From NCBI GenBank assembly GCA_030141605.1, contig JAQGDQ010002377.1, positions 62,001 through 126,000 on the forward strand: a stretch of 64,000 bases of DNA, in the 5' to 3' direction. The stretch is from Tubiluchus corallicola (Eukaryota > Priapulida > Priapulimorpha > Priapulimorphida > Tubiluchidae). Positions 43,901 to 58,900 of this stretch are shown here, one piece after another. A program made the translations under genes and the position numbers. Position 1 is the first letter of the stretch. Each line of letters starts with the position of its first letter. The notes beneath the pieces were generated by a model, which was given only the letters and a program-made list of their open reading frames with translations, did not search any database and had not been told where the DNA came from.

Positions 43901-46900
43901 GGTCTTTAATGAATTTTAGAAACGAACTAATTCCTAAATTCCTTTGTGCAGTTAAAAAGTAGAAAAAACATTTCAAAATATTAATTTACATAAGTGAATT
44001 AGCAATAAATTAAAAAGTATACTTTTCTAAATCTGTTTATTTCCAAAAATTATAAAAATTCTTTCAAAGTCGGCTGCTTTATTTTCTCATGATGAAGTCG
44101 TCCACAAGGTTCTCATAATTTTAAGAACGTTGAAAATCTGTTTTTGTGTGTGACTAAAACAGTTCTGAGTCATCTGCTCACTAACATTGCTCTTATTTGC
44201 TGTACGATGTTTAGTCTTGTAAGTCACAAGAAATACCAGCTGATTGCTGTACCTGCATCTTTGACTATTAACTCATTAAGCCTGAAAGCGTGATTTGCAA
44301 CGAGAGCATCAAAAGCAGACCGTTTAGCAAGTGATTAAATGTTTAGCTTCCAGAACTTCTTTGGGTAACAGTGGGCGAGCCAGTAACAGATTCAAAGCAA
44401 AACCGCTACGCTAGCCTCTTAGCGCATGTTAAACATACCTGCTTACAAACAAAACGGTACTTAACATGATTGTTTCTGCATACGTAGTACACAAAAGGGA
44501 AGTAAAGATGACATACAAGTTCTTTTGAGCACATACAAATATCTTATTTTAAGTAGGTGAAGGAAAAATATTGAGTCAATTATGCGGAGTTATTTGACTC
44601 AATTACCGATAGTTTTTATATATATTTGAATAGAAGCGGCCCGTTCCAAGCGTTTTTGACTCAATTAAGCGATTGAGTCTATTAACCGTCACTCTATTAA
44701 GTGGCATTATGTAAGAGTTTGCATTTCGCTGATAATGTCTTCTGAGTGTGCTTTAATCCCGCATTACGCAAATGAAACACTAAATCTGCTTACAGTACTG
44801 CTTACCACTAGCTGCTGTTACATTCTGTGAATACATGCCCAGGTGCAACAAAAATCACGCCAAGGTACGTTACCTAATAACGGCCTGAGCTAGTGAGCGC
44901 AGCAGGGCAAATCAACGTTCACTGGTGAGTGACCAGTAGAAGTGTAAGGCAAAATTTTTCGTCATCAGTTTCATAAAAACTTATTCATATGCTGAAAATG
45001 AAGAAATATTTGTTTTGTTCTTATATGATTTGCTTGTATGTTAGTCATTTTTTTCCAAAGTTTATTAAATTTGGAGAGTGGATTGATTAATAAGCCTTTT
45101 CTTTGACCCGTCACAGATGACAGGTAAATATTTGTACGCATCGAAAGAGTTAGTGAGCAATTGAACCCACAATTACATAACTCAGTTATGCTTACTTAGT
45201 AATATCTCTAGTGTGAATAAACTAACAATTAGAAATGCTGGATTGGGTTGATTAACTAGCTATTAAGATTGAATTAAAGCCTGATAATTTGACTGATAAT
45301 TTGGAAAAAAGATCATAAATAATTAAATACTTATTTATGAATGTGTTGATATGTATTCTACACTGTGTTCTCATGTTTAATTTTTTTTCTGAATATGTGT
45401 AAAACAGGAAGGGGGATGTTTGTGAAATAATATTTTTTGGATGTAAAGTGATCAAATAATTTTTGATCATTTGTTTTCTGCATGCTTCTTGATCTTGCAG
45501 TGCTAGTTATTTACAATAAACATTTTTTATTAATTAAGTAAAGCCGTTAAGTCTAAATCATATGCTTTATGTGTAAAATTTGTTTCTATAATTTAAGTTT
45601 GTGGCTTTTAACATAAAATAATTTAGCTGATTTGCTAATTTGGAGTGTGTCAGCTAAACCTATCTTCTATTTTTTGTGATTATAGACAAAAAGTGTGACA
45701 GTGTTTCAGATGAAGGATTCTGTTGAAAAAGCTGCAGAAAAGCTTATGTTTCTGATGGATTATGCGATACTATCTGGTAGGCTTGGTTCAATGCAGAACT
45801 TCTGAAATGAGAGTTGAAAATTTGTAAATCTTTTTGCAGTTTTTGAGACAATTCCAGATATTGCAGGAAGCATAATCAGTTGAAAACTTGTCCTCCCATC
45901 AACAATGGATCATCAGTTGTACTTGCTGTCTGGACATTTTTTAATTTGTTAACAGAGACTTGAATATTGGAATTTCTCATGATGAATTAACTTCCGAAAA
46001 GCCACTGCATTAAATGTGCTCGTACTGGTACAAATTCATACAAATTCAATATTCAGTGTTGTACTTTTTTATCCTTAGTCACAGTTTTTTACAATTATGC
46101 ACTGTAATTTAGCTTTTAATTTATGTGTGTATATATTTAAGTGTGACTAAAGCCTGAGTGAAACAGATGATTAACAATAAACAAATTCATTCTAATTCTT
46201 TTTCATATGTATTACATGTTTAAAAGTGTATTCCGCTAATGTAAGTTTCGTTTAAACTTTTAGTGGAAGACATTAATTTGAATACTAACGTCATGCTATG
46301 GCCGGAACGTATAAAAGCTATATTTGACATCAGCAAAGGCCGGCTTGCACTCCGTCGTGATCAGGCTGAACAAAACCTTCGCAACAGAGTGGCTGCCTTC
46401 GAACAAAAGCTTAATGACCTGGATGCACAAATTGATACGTTCAGAAAAATTGAGGTTTGTTCAGAATAACGGATGTACAATATGAATTAAGAAACAAGGT
46501 TTATCTATTACTTAATGAATAATGAAAACTTACAGAAGCCACAGAACTTAATGGGTGATTCAAATTTTACGAAAGTTACTAAAGACCTTGTATGATTAAG
46601 GGCAGGTTTCCACAATTTGAGGGTTGAATTAAGAAGGAAGAGAGGCATCCCTAGGGTTCATGCAATCTTTGTCATGTTTTGATAGATGAAAAACATTTTA
46701 TTTTTGATTGCACTAAAACTAACTGGATTCGTAATGAATGTAATTTTGATTTTAGTGTGAACGTGTGCACACTTCTAAGTGATGCTGATAAAGTTTCTGA
46801 ATTTCTAACAATTGTAAATGAGCACAATGCATTTCTTTGTTGTTCGCGTAAGTGGATATGTTTACCGCTCATATTGTTGTACTGTTCATTTGCTTTGTGA

Positions 46901-46919
46901 TCCAGTTAAGTTGTGATAC

Positions 46920-46957
<38 letters not shown>

Positions 46958-49900
46958 GTATGTATATACATAACTACATATATATATATATATATATACA
47001 CATATATACATACATATATATCTGTGTATATACGTATAAATATTTACATCACAAAGCAAATGACCAGTACAACAATATATATAAAATATGAGAATAAACT
47101 ACTACTACTACTACTATTTTACATGAAGAATATGTATCATAATGCCATTTTAGGTTAGTTTACCTTTTTATAGTTTGAGTGGCGGTCTCAGAAAAATTCA
47201 TTATTGACTACAATGCATACAAAAGATATATATTATACGCAAATGTTACAAATATGTGTTTAGAAATTAAACCTTGCTTGTATTTAATATGTCCGTTGAT
47301 CCTATTTATCTTCAAAGAGAATGATATTTTAATATTTTTCTCCCTTTTGTGATTCATCTTAAGATTTGCATTATCTTGCATCATTGCTAGATGGTGGGAC
47401 TTGATGAGATGAAAGCTAACGTTGAAAAAATTGATGAAATCACTGAGGAGATAGAGTCAGCTAAGAAAGAGCTTAACTGGATAAACAATGAGGAGACCTT
47501 ACTGGACTGGGAGATCACCAAATATCCTCTTCTCAATACAATCATCACATTAAAGGAACCATATGAACAACTCTGGAAGACGGCTTTACAGTTTCACATT
47601 AAGAGTGACACGTGGTTAAATGGTGAGCAGCGTAATCTTGGTGAAAGAAAATCGTTAAGACAATAAATAGAGAAGTAAATCTTTTGAAACACATTTGCGG
47701 ACCACTTTACATAATGGCTAATAGTTAGCATTGAGCAGTTGACAGCAAGAAAATGTTAATTGGTTTAATTCTGAAAAAGCAGTGTAATTTGAATTTTCTA
47801 GTTAATTATTATTTTTTGCCGATCATTTGTTCTATGTCATACTAAATGCATTTTTTTTTACTTCTTGCTCCATTTTATCATACATTCACTACTTTCCCCC
47901 ATGCACATCAGTGCATATATTTATCATTATCCCATGTTATTATTTCATTAACTAATCCTTTGTTTTTTTACTTCCACATACAGGTTGACCTGTCTAGATA
48001 TGCATTTAGCTGAAACTTTACGCATCAAAATCACGTGTATATACTAGCTACTAAAGGCTCTACTTGTATTATCTGGACTGTATTTGTAAATTTGCAGTTT
48101 TTATTACTTCACATGCAATTTTGAAGCAATTATTAATTAGCAAAGGATATTATCCACTATAGCATTTTGCAATTTTGAAGCAATTTCCAACAAAGCTTTG
48201 AAAGTTCACTCAAAAGCTCAAAAGTATTGGATAATCAATAATGATGTACAGGTAGTGCAAACTTTGTCTGAAAAGCAGTTATTTGCAGGTTGTCTAAACG
48301 ATTTAAATGCTGAAGATATTGAAGAGGAGGTATCTGATATGGTGCGCACATCGTACAAGCTGATTAAGTCGTTTCCGGACTACCCAGCACCTCGTCGATT
48401 TGCGGAGAATCTCAAAAATAAAGTGGACAAGTTCAAGCTGAATTTACCTCTGATCTCCATTGTTTGCAATCCTGGTAATTTATTCTTCTCGTGTTTCTTA
48501 CCGTTTTCAAAAATGGCTTTGCAATTTTGCAACACAAAGATCTAGAAAGTCAGTCATGTCACACTTAAAATTAGTTCTAGAATGAGCTACTTAATTGGTG
48601 TGCACTTTTTTCCTGAAATGCATCACATGGCACAGAAGTTTAGACTGCAGTAATGTTAAATGCAAGTGCTCTACTTTCACAGCTAGATTGGTTTTTGGCT
48701 GTGAAAGTTACAAATTTATAGTTTTAGCAATTTTTAAGTTAATACCAAAAAACTTTTGCATATTAAAAATCTCAATGCCCGAAGAATGCCAGCTAATCAC
48801 CAATAAATGAGAACAGCCTTACTAATGTAAAAAGCACACTTAACACATGGCAATAAAAGAAAAAATTATACAGTTTGCATCATGGTCTTCACCACAGAAA
48901 ATAAACCACTGATACAGATTTGTTATCAAGAAAAAATGGAACATGGTCCTATGAACTACTGCATCTTAAATTCTCAGAGAAAGAATGTGATGGCTGTACA
49001 ATGCTCTTTGATACTGAGGTACAGAAGGCAAAAATTGTTGACTGCTGAAATCAAATACCCCTCAAAGAAGCGAGAAACTGTGACAGCTATTAGAATAAGT
49101 GCCTTCATCTTTGCTCACAGTGAAAATGGTGGACACCTAGCACAGTTGCTGTAACAATAGTCAAGTGCAAATTTTTTTCCGGCATTTATTTTTGTCTAGT
49201 TGTTTTAAGACTTCAGTATCTTTGGAAAAATCTAATGGAGTGACCTGATATTATTAGTATGACTATGACTATGACTATGAGATTATACGTAATATCTGTG
49301 TAACGTTATTGTGATAATTTTCAAGGGATTCTCATTATTTTCTTTTACCATGATTAAAACTTCGGCACGTTGATGTAAGCAGTGTGGGAACTTACCCGCA
49401 TATGTGTTTATTGACAAATAGGGGGCTTGATTGATTGTATACTGCTAGACTGTGATCTCGGATTTGCTTTGCTACTTTAATTGACAGGTAAAATGACAGA
49501 AAATGTGACCTGGATAACATAAGTTTCTGGGTTTTAGTCCTGGCTGACTCACAATTTTTAATTGCTTCCTTCTTCAGTTCATTATACTTATCTTTGTAAA
49601 CCTTGTCATTTTCCTGATTTTTTGTTAATGTGTGGATGTTTTTCAGTGCTTCCTTCTTTAATTAATTAGTCATTCAGCTATTTGTGAATTATACTTTAAT
49701 TTACCTAACATACAAGGTGTAAGTATATGAAATACAACATATTTTATCCAATCTTTTTCTAATCTCATGCTGTATTAATGAAAAATTTGTTCAGTAAGAA
49801 TAACTCGGACTGACAAATGCTTGAATATCATGGGCAGTCAACATGCAAATTTTGTACGATAATTTCTTTCACAAAACCGAGAATCTTATTTTTAGTTTCG

Positions 49901-52900
49901 TTGTTTTTGCAGGACTAAAAGCCAGGCACTGGAAAGAGATAAGTCGCATTGTTGGCTTTCAGCTGATTATTGAAGCCGATACTTCACTAGCCGACCTAGT
50001 AGACTTTGGCCTGACAAAATATATTGATAAGTGAGTAGTTGTATTTAAAACAGGTTTTTATGAACCCCGGCTTACATTTGGACAGTTACTAAAAGCATTT
50101 TGTGCATTGTACATTTTTGCTACAGATTTTAAAACTACTTCAACTCAGTCTATACCAGTTTTTTAAATGCATTATTATTAGCCTTTATGTGTAATATTTG
50201 TAATACTTATTTCCAGATGTTTTAGTGGTTTTTGCTGATATCTTAGAAAAGGTCTATGTAAATCACTGTTTGCAAGAATTTTATTGTCTTTACAACGAAC
50301 AAATGATTTGCTAAGTTTTTGAATTTCAGGCTAGAGGAAATTGGAGTAGCCGCTACTAAAGAATATAGCTTGGAGAAAGCTCTGAATAAGATGAAGGCTG
50401 ATTGGGATGAGATATTGTTTCAGTTTGTTCCATACAGAGATACAGTATGTATAATTCTTACTTTTGCTGACAATTTTGAAACAGTACCCTAAATTTACTT
50501 CACTTTATTTTATGTTAGCCATGCAATAGGCAGCTTGCACATTTCATAGTTTTCCTCAAGATGGACATTTAAAACTAAAGAATCACATTCTTTGCTGTAC
50601 CAGATAAACAGCAGATTATGTGGAATTGATAAAACCGCCACTTTTTGAGCAACATATCCGTTATTGTTGCATATTAAAAATTTCAATGCCCGAAGAATGC
50701 CAGCTAATCACCAATAAATGGAGAACAGCCATACTAATGTAAAAAGCACACTTAGCACATGGCAATAAAACAAAAAATTATCCAGTTTGCATCACGGTCT
50801 TGCTTTTTTTAGGCTTAATGGGCATTTTGATTTCTTTTATGCTTATAAGAAGTTTCTTTAGCTAATTTTTTTTCGCAGCTTGTAAAGTATTTCTTTCCTG
50901 ATTTGAAAGTGTTTAATTTGCAAGTATTTCCTCATAGCAGGTTTTAAGATAAGAACGTTAATGTATATTTTCACAAAGTTCATTCAAGTTCTGCCCAAAA
51001 AAGACCCTGGTGCTCCCATGTAAATTTAGCAGTTCCTGTCACAAAGCAACTACTGTACTAGGCCTTTGTTGAAAACCAGGTTTTTTACCCTCTTTTCTCC
51101 TCACCCTAACTGGCATGTAAAACAAAGGGATGATGGAGTGCACATCAGCAACAAATTCATTTCAAATTGAAAAATATTTTTTGTGTTTTTCAAATTATTT
51201 TGAACGATAAAACCAATTCTGAAGTTTGACAGTTTATGTAGCAAAAATTGTCATTAATAATTAAGATTATTAACTGCTTTGGTGCATTCAATGCTGTACA
51301 CTTAAATGACACATGTTTGTTTTTCATTATAATTATAAATAAGTAAACTGCGACAGATAAACATTTTACTGCGATAAATATATTTATCTATGCGAGCTGC
51401 ACATGACAAGGAAATTTAGTGATACTAAAACTACAGTACAGTGTATTTGACATCTGTACGTCTGTATCAAAGTGTATAAAGGGGTCTGTATACTTCAGTA
51501 ACAATGATTCAGTGTCTGACTTGCTTATAATTTTAAATAATTCTTTATCCACTTCTTTGCTTAGTTATTGTAAATAAATAGAAAAGAAATGTGATTTTAT
51601 AAAGGTAAGCGATAAACAACGATATATCCCAATATCGATACGATAGCAATAACAACAAATTTTTCATATCAGTACAATAATCGCTAATTATCAATACATA
51701 TCATTACCGTTAATATCCCTAATTCAATGGTATTTGATTTCTAATTCTACTCACATCGGTGTTTTTCAAACCATAAACAGGACTTCCATCCTAGGCTTAC
51801 TCAACCCTAAATGAGTACATGGTCTTAAGAGCGGGGAGAAAATTGGTCGAGCTCCTTCAGGGGTATAGGTTTCCTCTTCTTCATTTTTCTTGTTCTTTTT
51901 CTTCTTCTTCTAGCTTCTTATGTATGAGATGTATGTCAGCTATATTGTTAGAGTATTTATAAATTTTTTAGGGCATATCCATCTTAACTGCTGTTGACGA
52001 CATACAAGCATTGTTGGATGATCATATTTTAAAAGTTCAAACCATGCGTGGCTCACCCTACATCAAACCTTTTGAGGATGACATTCATGTATGGGAAAAG
52101 AAGCTGGTATATGCCCAAGAAACCATCGAATCATGGCTAATTGTATGTGCATTTCAAATATCCTGCTAAATTTGTCTGAAAGTACAGTTGCTCATATGTT
52201 TCACTAATGTGTTTCTCTTCCGTATTGTTTTATCTATGGAAGAAGTAGTTATTCTAGGTACTGTGCAGTCTAATGAGGTTTCTGGTTCGAGAAACAGTGA
52301 GATAGCCTCTGACATGCTTTGTCAACAACTTATCACTTTATGTAGTGAAACAACAGAATGGTATATGAGTCTATTATGCTAACATTCTATTTGAAATTTC
52401 TGTCAGTGGTTTGGTGTTGAAGCCTTAGAATAGAGTAATTTGACAGTTATAGCCACCGTCTCAGAAGAGAAAGTGTGAAACCAACTAATGGGCGATCATT
52501 TTAGTGTTGTTATTGATTCTTGATGGGAGAATGACAATATCATAATAACACATAAGAGACAGCTCTCTGGATTATTTATTTTTTTAGTTGACGGCACCTA
52601 CACTAAAGTGCTGTTTACCGGCCTAGCATCCGGAATACACAAAATCAATTTATATTATTTTCAATGCACCTGTTTATCAGACGTGTGTTATGCGTTATTT
52701 TTTATGCAGCTATTTCCTTTTGACTTTTGTACGCAGCTATTCTGCAGTTGGATAATGCATTTTGGATGCCAGGTAAACTCCACTTTAGTGAAACTACAAT
52801 TTCAATTGCTAATTTTTCCAGAGCAATGTGAATGCAACATTTGACTGAGACAAATTGCAAGAATTGTTTTGGCAGTAAATGTGATATTTTAGATGCAATC

Positions 52901-55900
52901 AGTGACAGAGAGTGAAGCTTTGGTACAGTTTATAGGCTACCTAATTTTAACATTTTTTAGTGTCAGGCAACATGGTTGTATTTGGAACCTATCTTTAGTT
53001 CTGCCGACATTTTGGCTCAAATGCCGAACGAAGGACGGTTATTTACCAAAGTGGATCGCTATTGGAGAGATATCATGACAAAAGCGGTAACTTAATTCAA
53101 TTAGCATTTTTTCTTTCATATTGAAGATTTTTGCTTGTTATTATGATATTCTGTGACTTGAATATTTAAGGAGTTTTTCAAGAGCTCGAACATTTGCATT
53201 GAAATTAATAAACTTTTCATTTAAGTTTATTTATCTTATTAACCGCTGCCGAAGCGTAAACACATTATTGGTGCAAATTTGTGTCCATGACCTTCTAATA
53301 CTATTTTTGGTAAAGTAATACCAATAATGTAAGACAATACTGCGATGACCGAGAATGGCTAGAACAAGTAGGATTATTTTACATCACAGTCGACCGACCC
53401 TTTCTTCTTCCATTTTTCGTTTCATAACTTTGTCGGTTCATTTTTATCCATAGTCATCACCAATGTAGGAGAAGCCGTACACTGATTTCTTATTCTTATT
53501 TTGTTAGGCATCCAGTTTTAGCCACCTGCATGCACATAGCATTTAATAAAGTCATAGAGGCATGAAACTTGCCATGTAGACATCTAAAGTAGGGAATCGG
53601 GTCACAGTTTGGTTTAAAAATGCTGGGATTGTTTCTAGGCCTGTAATGATACATCGATGCATTGTGATATCTTTTATCACAATATGCGTATCACCAAAAT
53701 GCGCTCATATCGTGATAACCTAAGTTGATGATATTTGGCTAATTAGCACGTGCTTGACCATATGCTGATAAAAATGATTTGAAGTGATTTAAGCTGCAGC
53801 TATAGAGTGCACTGTAGGTACCTATCAATCAGTGCAGTGAACAGTGTTTTTGCACAGGCACTGCTAACAGCCAAAGTGGTTGAAAATGCAAGGTGCTTAT
53901 TCTGTAATACGCTAGTTTCAATACATGCATATAAACTTGTGAAATGGCAAAGCTGAACCAGAAGCTGCACGAGCAACTTTTAAAACTAAAGTATTGAAAC
54001 GTTTTGCTTTTGTGGCAGCTTACTAATAATAGCCTACACCTTACACAAGTAATAAATGAAAATCAAACAGTTAATTCTGTTATTTTGGCATATATTATCA
54101 ACAGCTTCATCTAGATTTTTTATAAAGTTTGCAAACATTAACTCAGGCATATCATGACATGTATCGCATTGAGAGCTTGATGTATCATTACAGCCCTAAT
54201 TATGGGTCCAAGATAGCAGGTAAAATGTGAAAATACGTATAATCTATTAGTCAATTGATATTTAGTCATAAGCAATTTGCCTTGCACACTGATTAGTCAC
54301 TCGTGACTAAACCCCACTGAACCAAGCATAATTGAGTAATAAACGCTATCATGCTTTCAAATTTAGAAATTCATTCAGTTTTGTTTTACGTTAGGTTGAC
54401 AACACAAATGTGATCAGTTGCACAGGTCAGAAGCACATGAAAGAAAATCTTGACAAGTGTAATGAGTTACTTGATCAGATACAGAAAGGATTGAATAGCT
54501 ATTTGGAGATAAAGCGCTTGTACTTTCCTAGGTAAGTGAAATTAATTCATTCTGAAATGACAACTCTTGTAGACTCTTAGACTCTTGTACATGCTGCAAG
54601 TAGTCTCGTGCTGTTTTTCACATTTTATGTTATTTCATTGTCGCAAATTGACTGCATGCGCTAATGTAATTAAGAATATACATTCGAAGATAAAATTTTC
54701 TGTTTTTATCTCATCTACATGCGTGTGAATTTTTTTCACAAGAACCAAATTGTAGAAAGAGTTATGTCAATGTGCAATAGCCGAAGTGATTAAAAGATTA
54801 CATATACAATTAATACAAAATGTCAGACTTTAAAACTCCTTACATTGATTCCCTTTTATGCAAAATGAGCTCATGATTGGTTAATTTGTTACAACTTGAA
54901 GTTCAGATTAAAGTAACACATCTCGAAAATTATTGAAATTTTCATGAATGATTGATTGACAGCAGAAGTAGTGGTAACTAGAAATGTCACAACTTTGAAT
55001 GCTGTTTAAAAACACAATATTCACTTTAATACTAAGAAAACTAAATTTATATTTTTTTGCCCATGCATATTTCAGAATATTAGTCTGGGTGTGCTTTTTC
55101 TATATGGCAATGCAGTTTACTTGAGTACACATGAAAAGTACCTGTGATATGTCTTGTGCACTGACAAGAATGACAACACTGACATTCAAAACCAGACAAT
55201 ATTATTTTATATTCATTTAGATTTGCTCATTATGGAATTCCGTGTTGCTCGTATAATTTGAAAGTTACTTAAATGTTATTGTAAAAATTATTATGGCTTT
55301 TCACTTTGGAACAATTTCATAATGATGTGTTAAATACTCTAAGGGTAATAATGGCATTCGTAAACTATTTTTGCTTGGGTCTGATGGCAGTGCATCTACT
55401 TTGTGTGATAACCTTGGTCTGCAAAATTTCTTGCAATTTGAGAAGAAAATGCTACTATAGTTTAAGACAACGAATTCTTACTTCCAAAAATAATTTTTTC
55501 ACTTTATTGTAAATTCAGAAGTATATTTTAGATTGAAATTTTTTTAAATTGTGGAATACAGTCTTAAATTTATGGTAGATAACATTGTAAATTTTATATC
55601 TCATTTTGTCTCATTTAGTCTCATTTTGTATAAATTGACTTTGGTATTTTTAGTGTAGTTTTCTGTTTATGATTGTATATAAATTTTAATTGTATTTCAT
55701 TATGGCTTTTGTTGAAATAAATAGTAATCAATCAAACACCCAGAAACAGGTAACTTCTGATGCTGCAAACTCTTCTCATTTTTTGGCCATCCGGTTTCTT
55801 ATCTCTTGAAATGTGAGAAGAATTGCAGTTATCACGATACACAGTACAAGACTGTGTTCCTACAAAGCCCAATTAATATATATTCTGTTTCAAATTTTTA

Positions 55901-58900
55901 TTATGCTGTCATTTTCCCTATGTAATCCTAAACTGGATGCACACTTTAGATTCTTCTTTCTGTCCAATGACGAGCTGTTAGAGATACTGAGTGAAACAAA
56001 AGATCCCTTACGAGTGCAACCTCATTTGAAGAAATGTTTTGAGGGTATCAGCAAGCTTGAATTCAATGAAAATCTAGAGATTGTAGCCATGATATCAGCT
56101 GAAGATGAAAGAGTTAGACTCACAAAGAAGATCAATCCAGCTGCTGCTAAGGTATTTTGGGTTTATTTGCTATTATTTCCCCTTCACTCAATTCACACAA
56201 TTCAGTTCCAGAAATGCTATAAAAATTTGCTGGCAAATTCTTAAATAAATTGCTTGGTATGTAGTAATTTTATCAATATAATGGCAGCAAACAACAGATA
56301 ATTTTTAAAATTTTGTTTACTATGTTTTGTTTACTAGCAGCACGCTTCTTTTGCTTTTATCTGCACACTTGGTTAGCTCTTAAATGTGTTTTTGGTGGAC
56401 ATTATTTACAAAATTACAGCAATTTTTTTCATACGGCAAAGTAAATAGCCAAGTCTGTGTTTTGCATGAATGGTTCAGGTTGTGGCTCTCAGAAGGATGG
56501 TATATGCACCCGAACATGGCTAAGACACCTCTGCTAGGACAGTGGATAATCTTATAGGGTTATCCTTGATAATAAGCCAGGTTCCAGTCTTGCCACAAAC
56601 ATCTGTGTTGAGTAGTATGTCATTGAGTGCAGGATTTTGGCTTGCAGTGCATTTAAGTGTATGAAAACTTGCTTCAGTTGACTGCTGGAATTTGCTTATC
56701 CTAATATGGTAATTAAATGCTTTTTTCAGGGTATGGTGGAGAAATGGCTTCTCAAAGTTGAAACCAGAATGATTGCTTGTCTGCAAAAGGTAAACTATAC
56801 ATGTTAAACACTGGGCTCGCAGCACGTGCTGCAGATTTCTCTAAAGGGAACTGAGAATCGCTGGGAAAGCTAAACATTTCAAAATTCAGCATAAATTAAG
56901 TTATTTTAAAAGAGATATAAAGAACAGAACAGTTTGACTCCTGAAATTATAAGGAGATAATTGAGTTTCGTAGCGGCTGAGAATGCTGTAAATAATTACT
57001 CATTCATATTCGTGCATGTCATATCTGTGTCAGTACTATTTTCAATCAAAAAAGTTTAGCTTCTTATAAAGAAATTCCAATAATATAATTGTGTGGCTTG
57101 TGTCGTGTAATCTGAAAACAAATAAGAGAATTTCATGTAATTTTGTTCAATTTTTACTGAGATGTTTATGCCAAATGGTTCTACTTTACTTTGTGTAAAT
57201 TACAAAATCTAATTATTGACTAATCACTCTAATTATTCTAATAAACAAAGGTTTAAGATTTAAGAAACTAATTAATCAACTTACATGGTGATCTTCTATA
57301 AGTGTATTTATGAAATTATAACTCACTGAATACCGCTAAACAATGTACAACTGCATTGTGGGTGACCTAAATCCACGGGTAGCCATTTACAGGTAAGAGG
57401 TTGATCAACCTTAAAGGAAACCAGTTTAAAACAGAGAACAGGGGGGCCAATGTGAATTCAAGCTTAAATCAACCCAGTTACATTTTTGAAACAGCACTGT
57501 GAAGCATTTAATTGGCAAATATATAAACATACAGGTGCTTTGCTGGGCCAAGGATTCATATAGGACGACTCCACGCATTAAGTGGGTGTTGGACTGGCCT
57601 GGTCAAATAGTTCTCTGTGCTAGCAATATGTTTTGGACTGCTGATGTTACGAAAGCTTTTGAGACTCGAACAGGTTTAGAGGTAAAGATACCGTTGATAA
57701 TTAACATTTTTGGTGACCTCATTAATTTATACCTTGGCAGTATAATAGTATTGGCTGTTGGTGTGCAAAAGTGTCATGCCGATCGAATGCAATGCAATTA
57801 AATTTAACTGTATTTAGTGTGATGGATATATTTCTAAAGTCCGATGGGAGGTGGCGTCGTTAAGTGAGGGCTTACTGTACTGTGTTAGGATTAGGCTGTT
57901 ACACAAACAATTTTTAGCAGATAATAGATAATAATAAACCTCAAAAAGCTCTTATTAAACTAAAAGCAATAGTACAGTGAGATCTTCTCCTTAGAAAATC
58001 ATGATAACTTCTTTTATCAGGTAATGCTTTGCGTCCTGATTGGAATCTTTCATTAAATCAAGTTTTGTTCGGTGTTACATTTCAATATTCTTTTGGTGTG
58101 AATTTTGCTCTTACTGTCTGGCTGATGCAATAATTCCGAATATCTCTAGGACTACCTGAAAATCTGCTGCTCTCAGATAAATGACATTGTCACTCTGGTT
58201 CGCGGAAATCTTTCATCTGGTGCAAGAATTACTCTGGGAGCTTTAATCATCATTGACGTTCACGGTGAGTTTTCAGTTTCTTGACTGTATTACCCCTCCA
58301 GTTATTGTAGCATTTTGTAATATTTTTGTGCTATGTCCTTGGTCAGTACTTTTTCGATGACAAATGTGTAACTGTAGGGATGTTGCGAGCGGTGTTATGT
58401 CACCTCCACAGTTGATTATAATTATTGATGTGGTACTTATCTGAAAAATTACTACCCACCCCTTTAAATAATGCCCTTTTAACATTAACTTGTCAATTTC
58501 TTAATAATTAGTAATTTGAAATATTTTAAACCTAATTAATGTGCTTATAGCAGGGATTATTTTCTACTTGGGCAGATGAATATAAAATGTGGAGAACAAG
58601 AAGCAAGTTGCAATTACTGCTAAGATTAAGCTTTTTGTTTTAATTGTGAAATTTATACCTTTACTTTGTTTGTCTATGACAAACTAATGAGAAAGAGAAT
58701 ATAACACGCAACTTCAGGGAGAATATTTATATCGAAATTAAACTAATACAGCTAGATTTTAACAACATTATTACTTATTTATAGAAATTGTGTTTTTGTT
58801 CGTATAGCCCGAGATGTAGTTGCACAGCTTGCAAAGGACAATGTTGCTAGCGCTACAGATTTCAAGTGGATTTGCCAGCTGCGGTATTATATGGAAGAAG

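Larger units (their letters stand above)
42096..45685 (+). other. Dynein intron 13 (3.6 kb)
   Basis: It holds two copies of the pogo-like element in opposite orientation (42629-43149 and 43766-44698). On the minus strand near 42230-42295 a GGTTCAAAGTCC box suggests another tRNA-like SINE remnant. Positions 44700-45680 show no recognised feature. Confidence 0.7.

Noticed and set aside
46852-47158. Two overlapping frames rich in YIYIYI
   Set aside because: Translations of the TA/TATG microsatellite in intron 15.
48882-49154. Possible gypsy RNase H remnant ([11 protein letters not shown], loosely like TDHKPLxxI)
   Set aside because: Only one short motif matches loosely; no flanking reverse transcriptase or integrase motif is visible.
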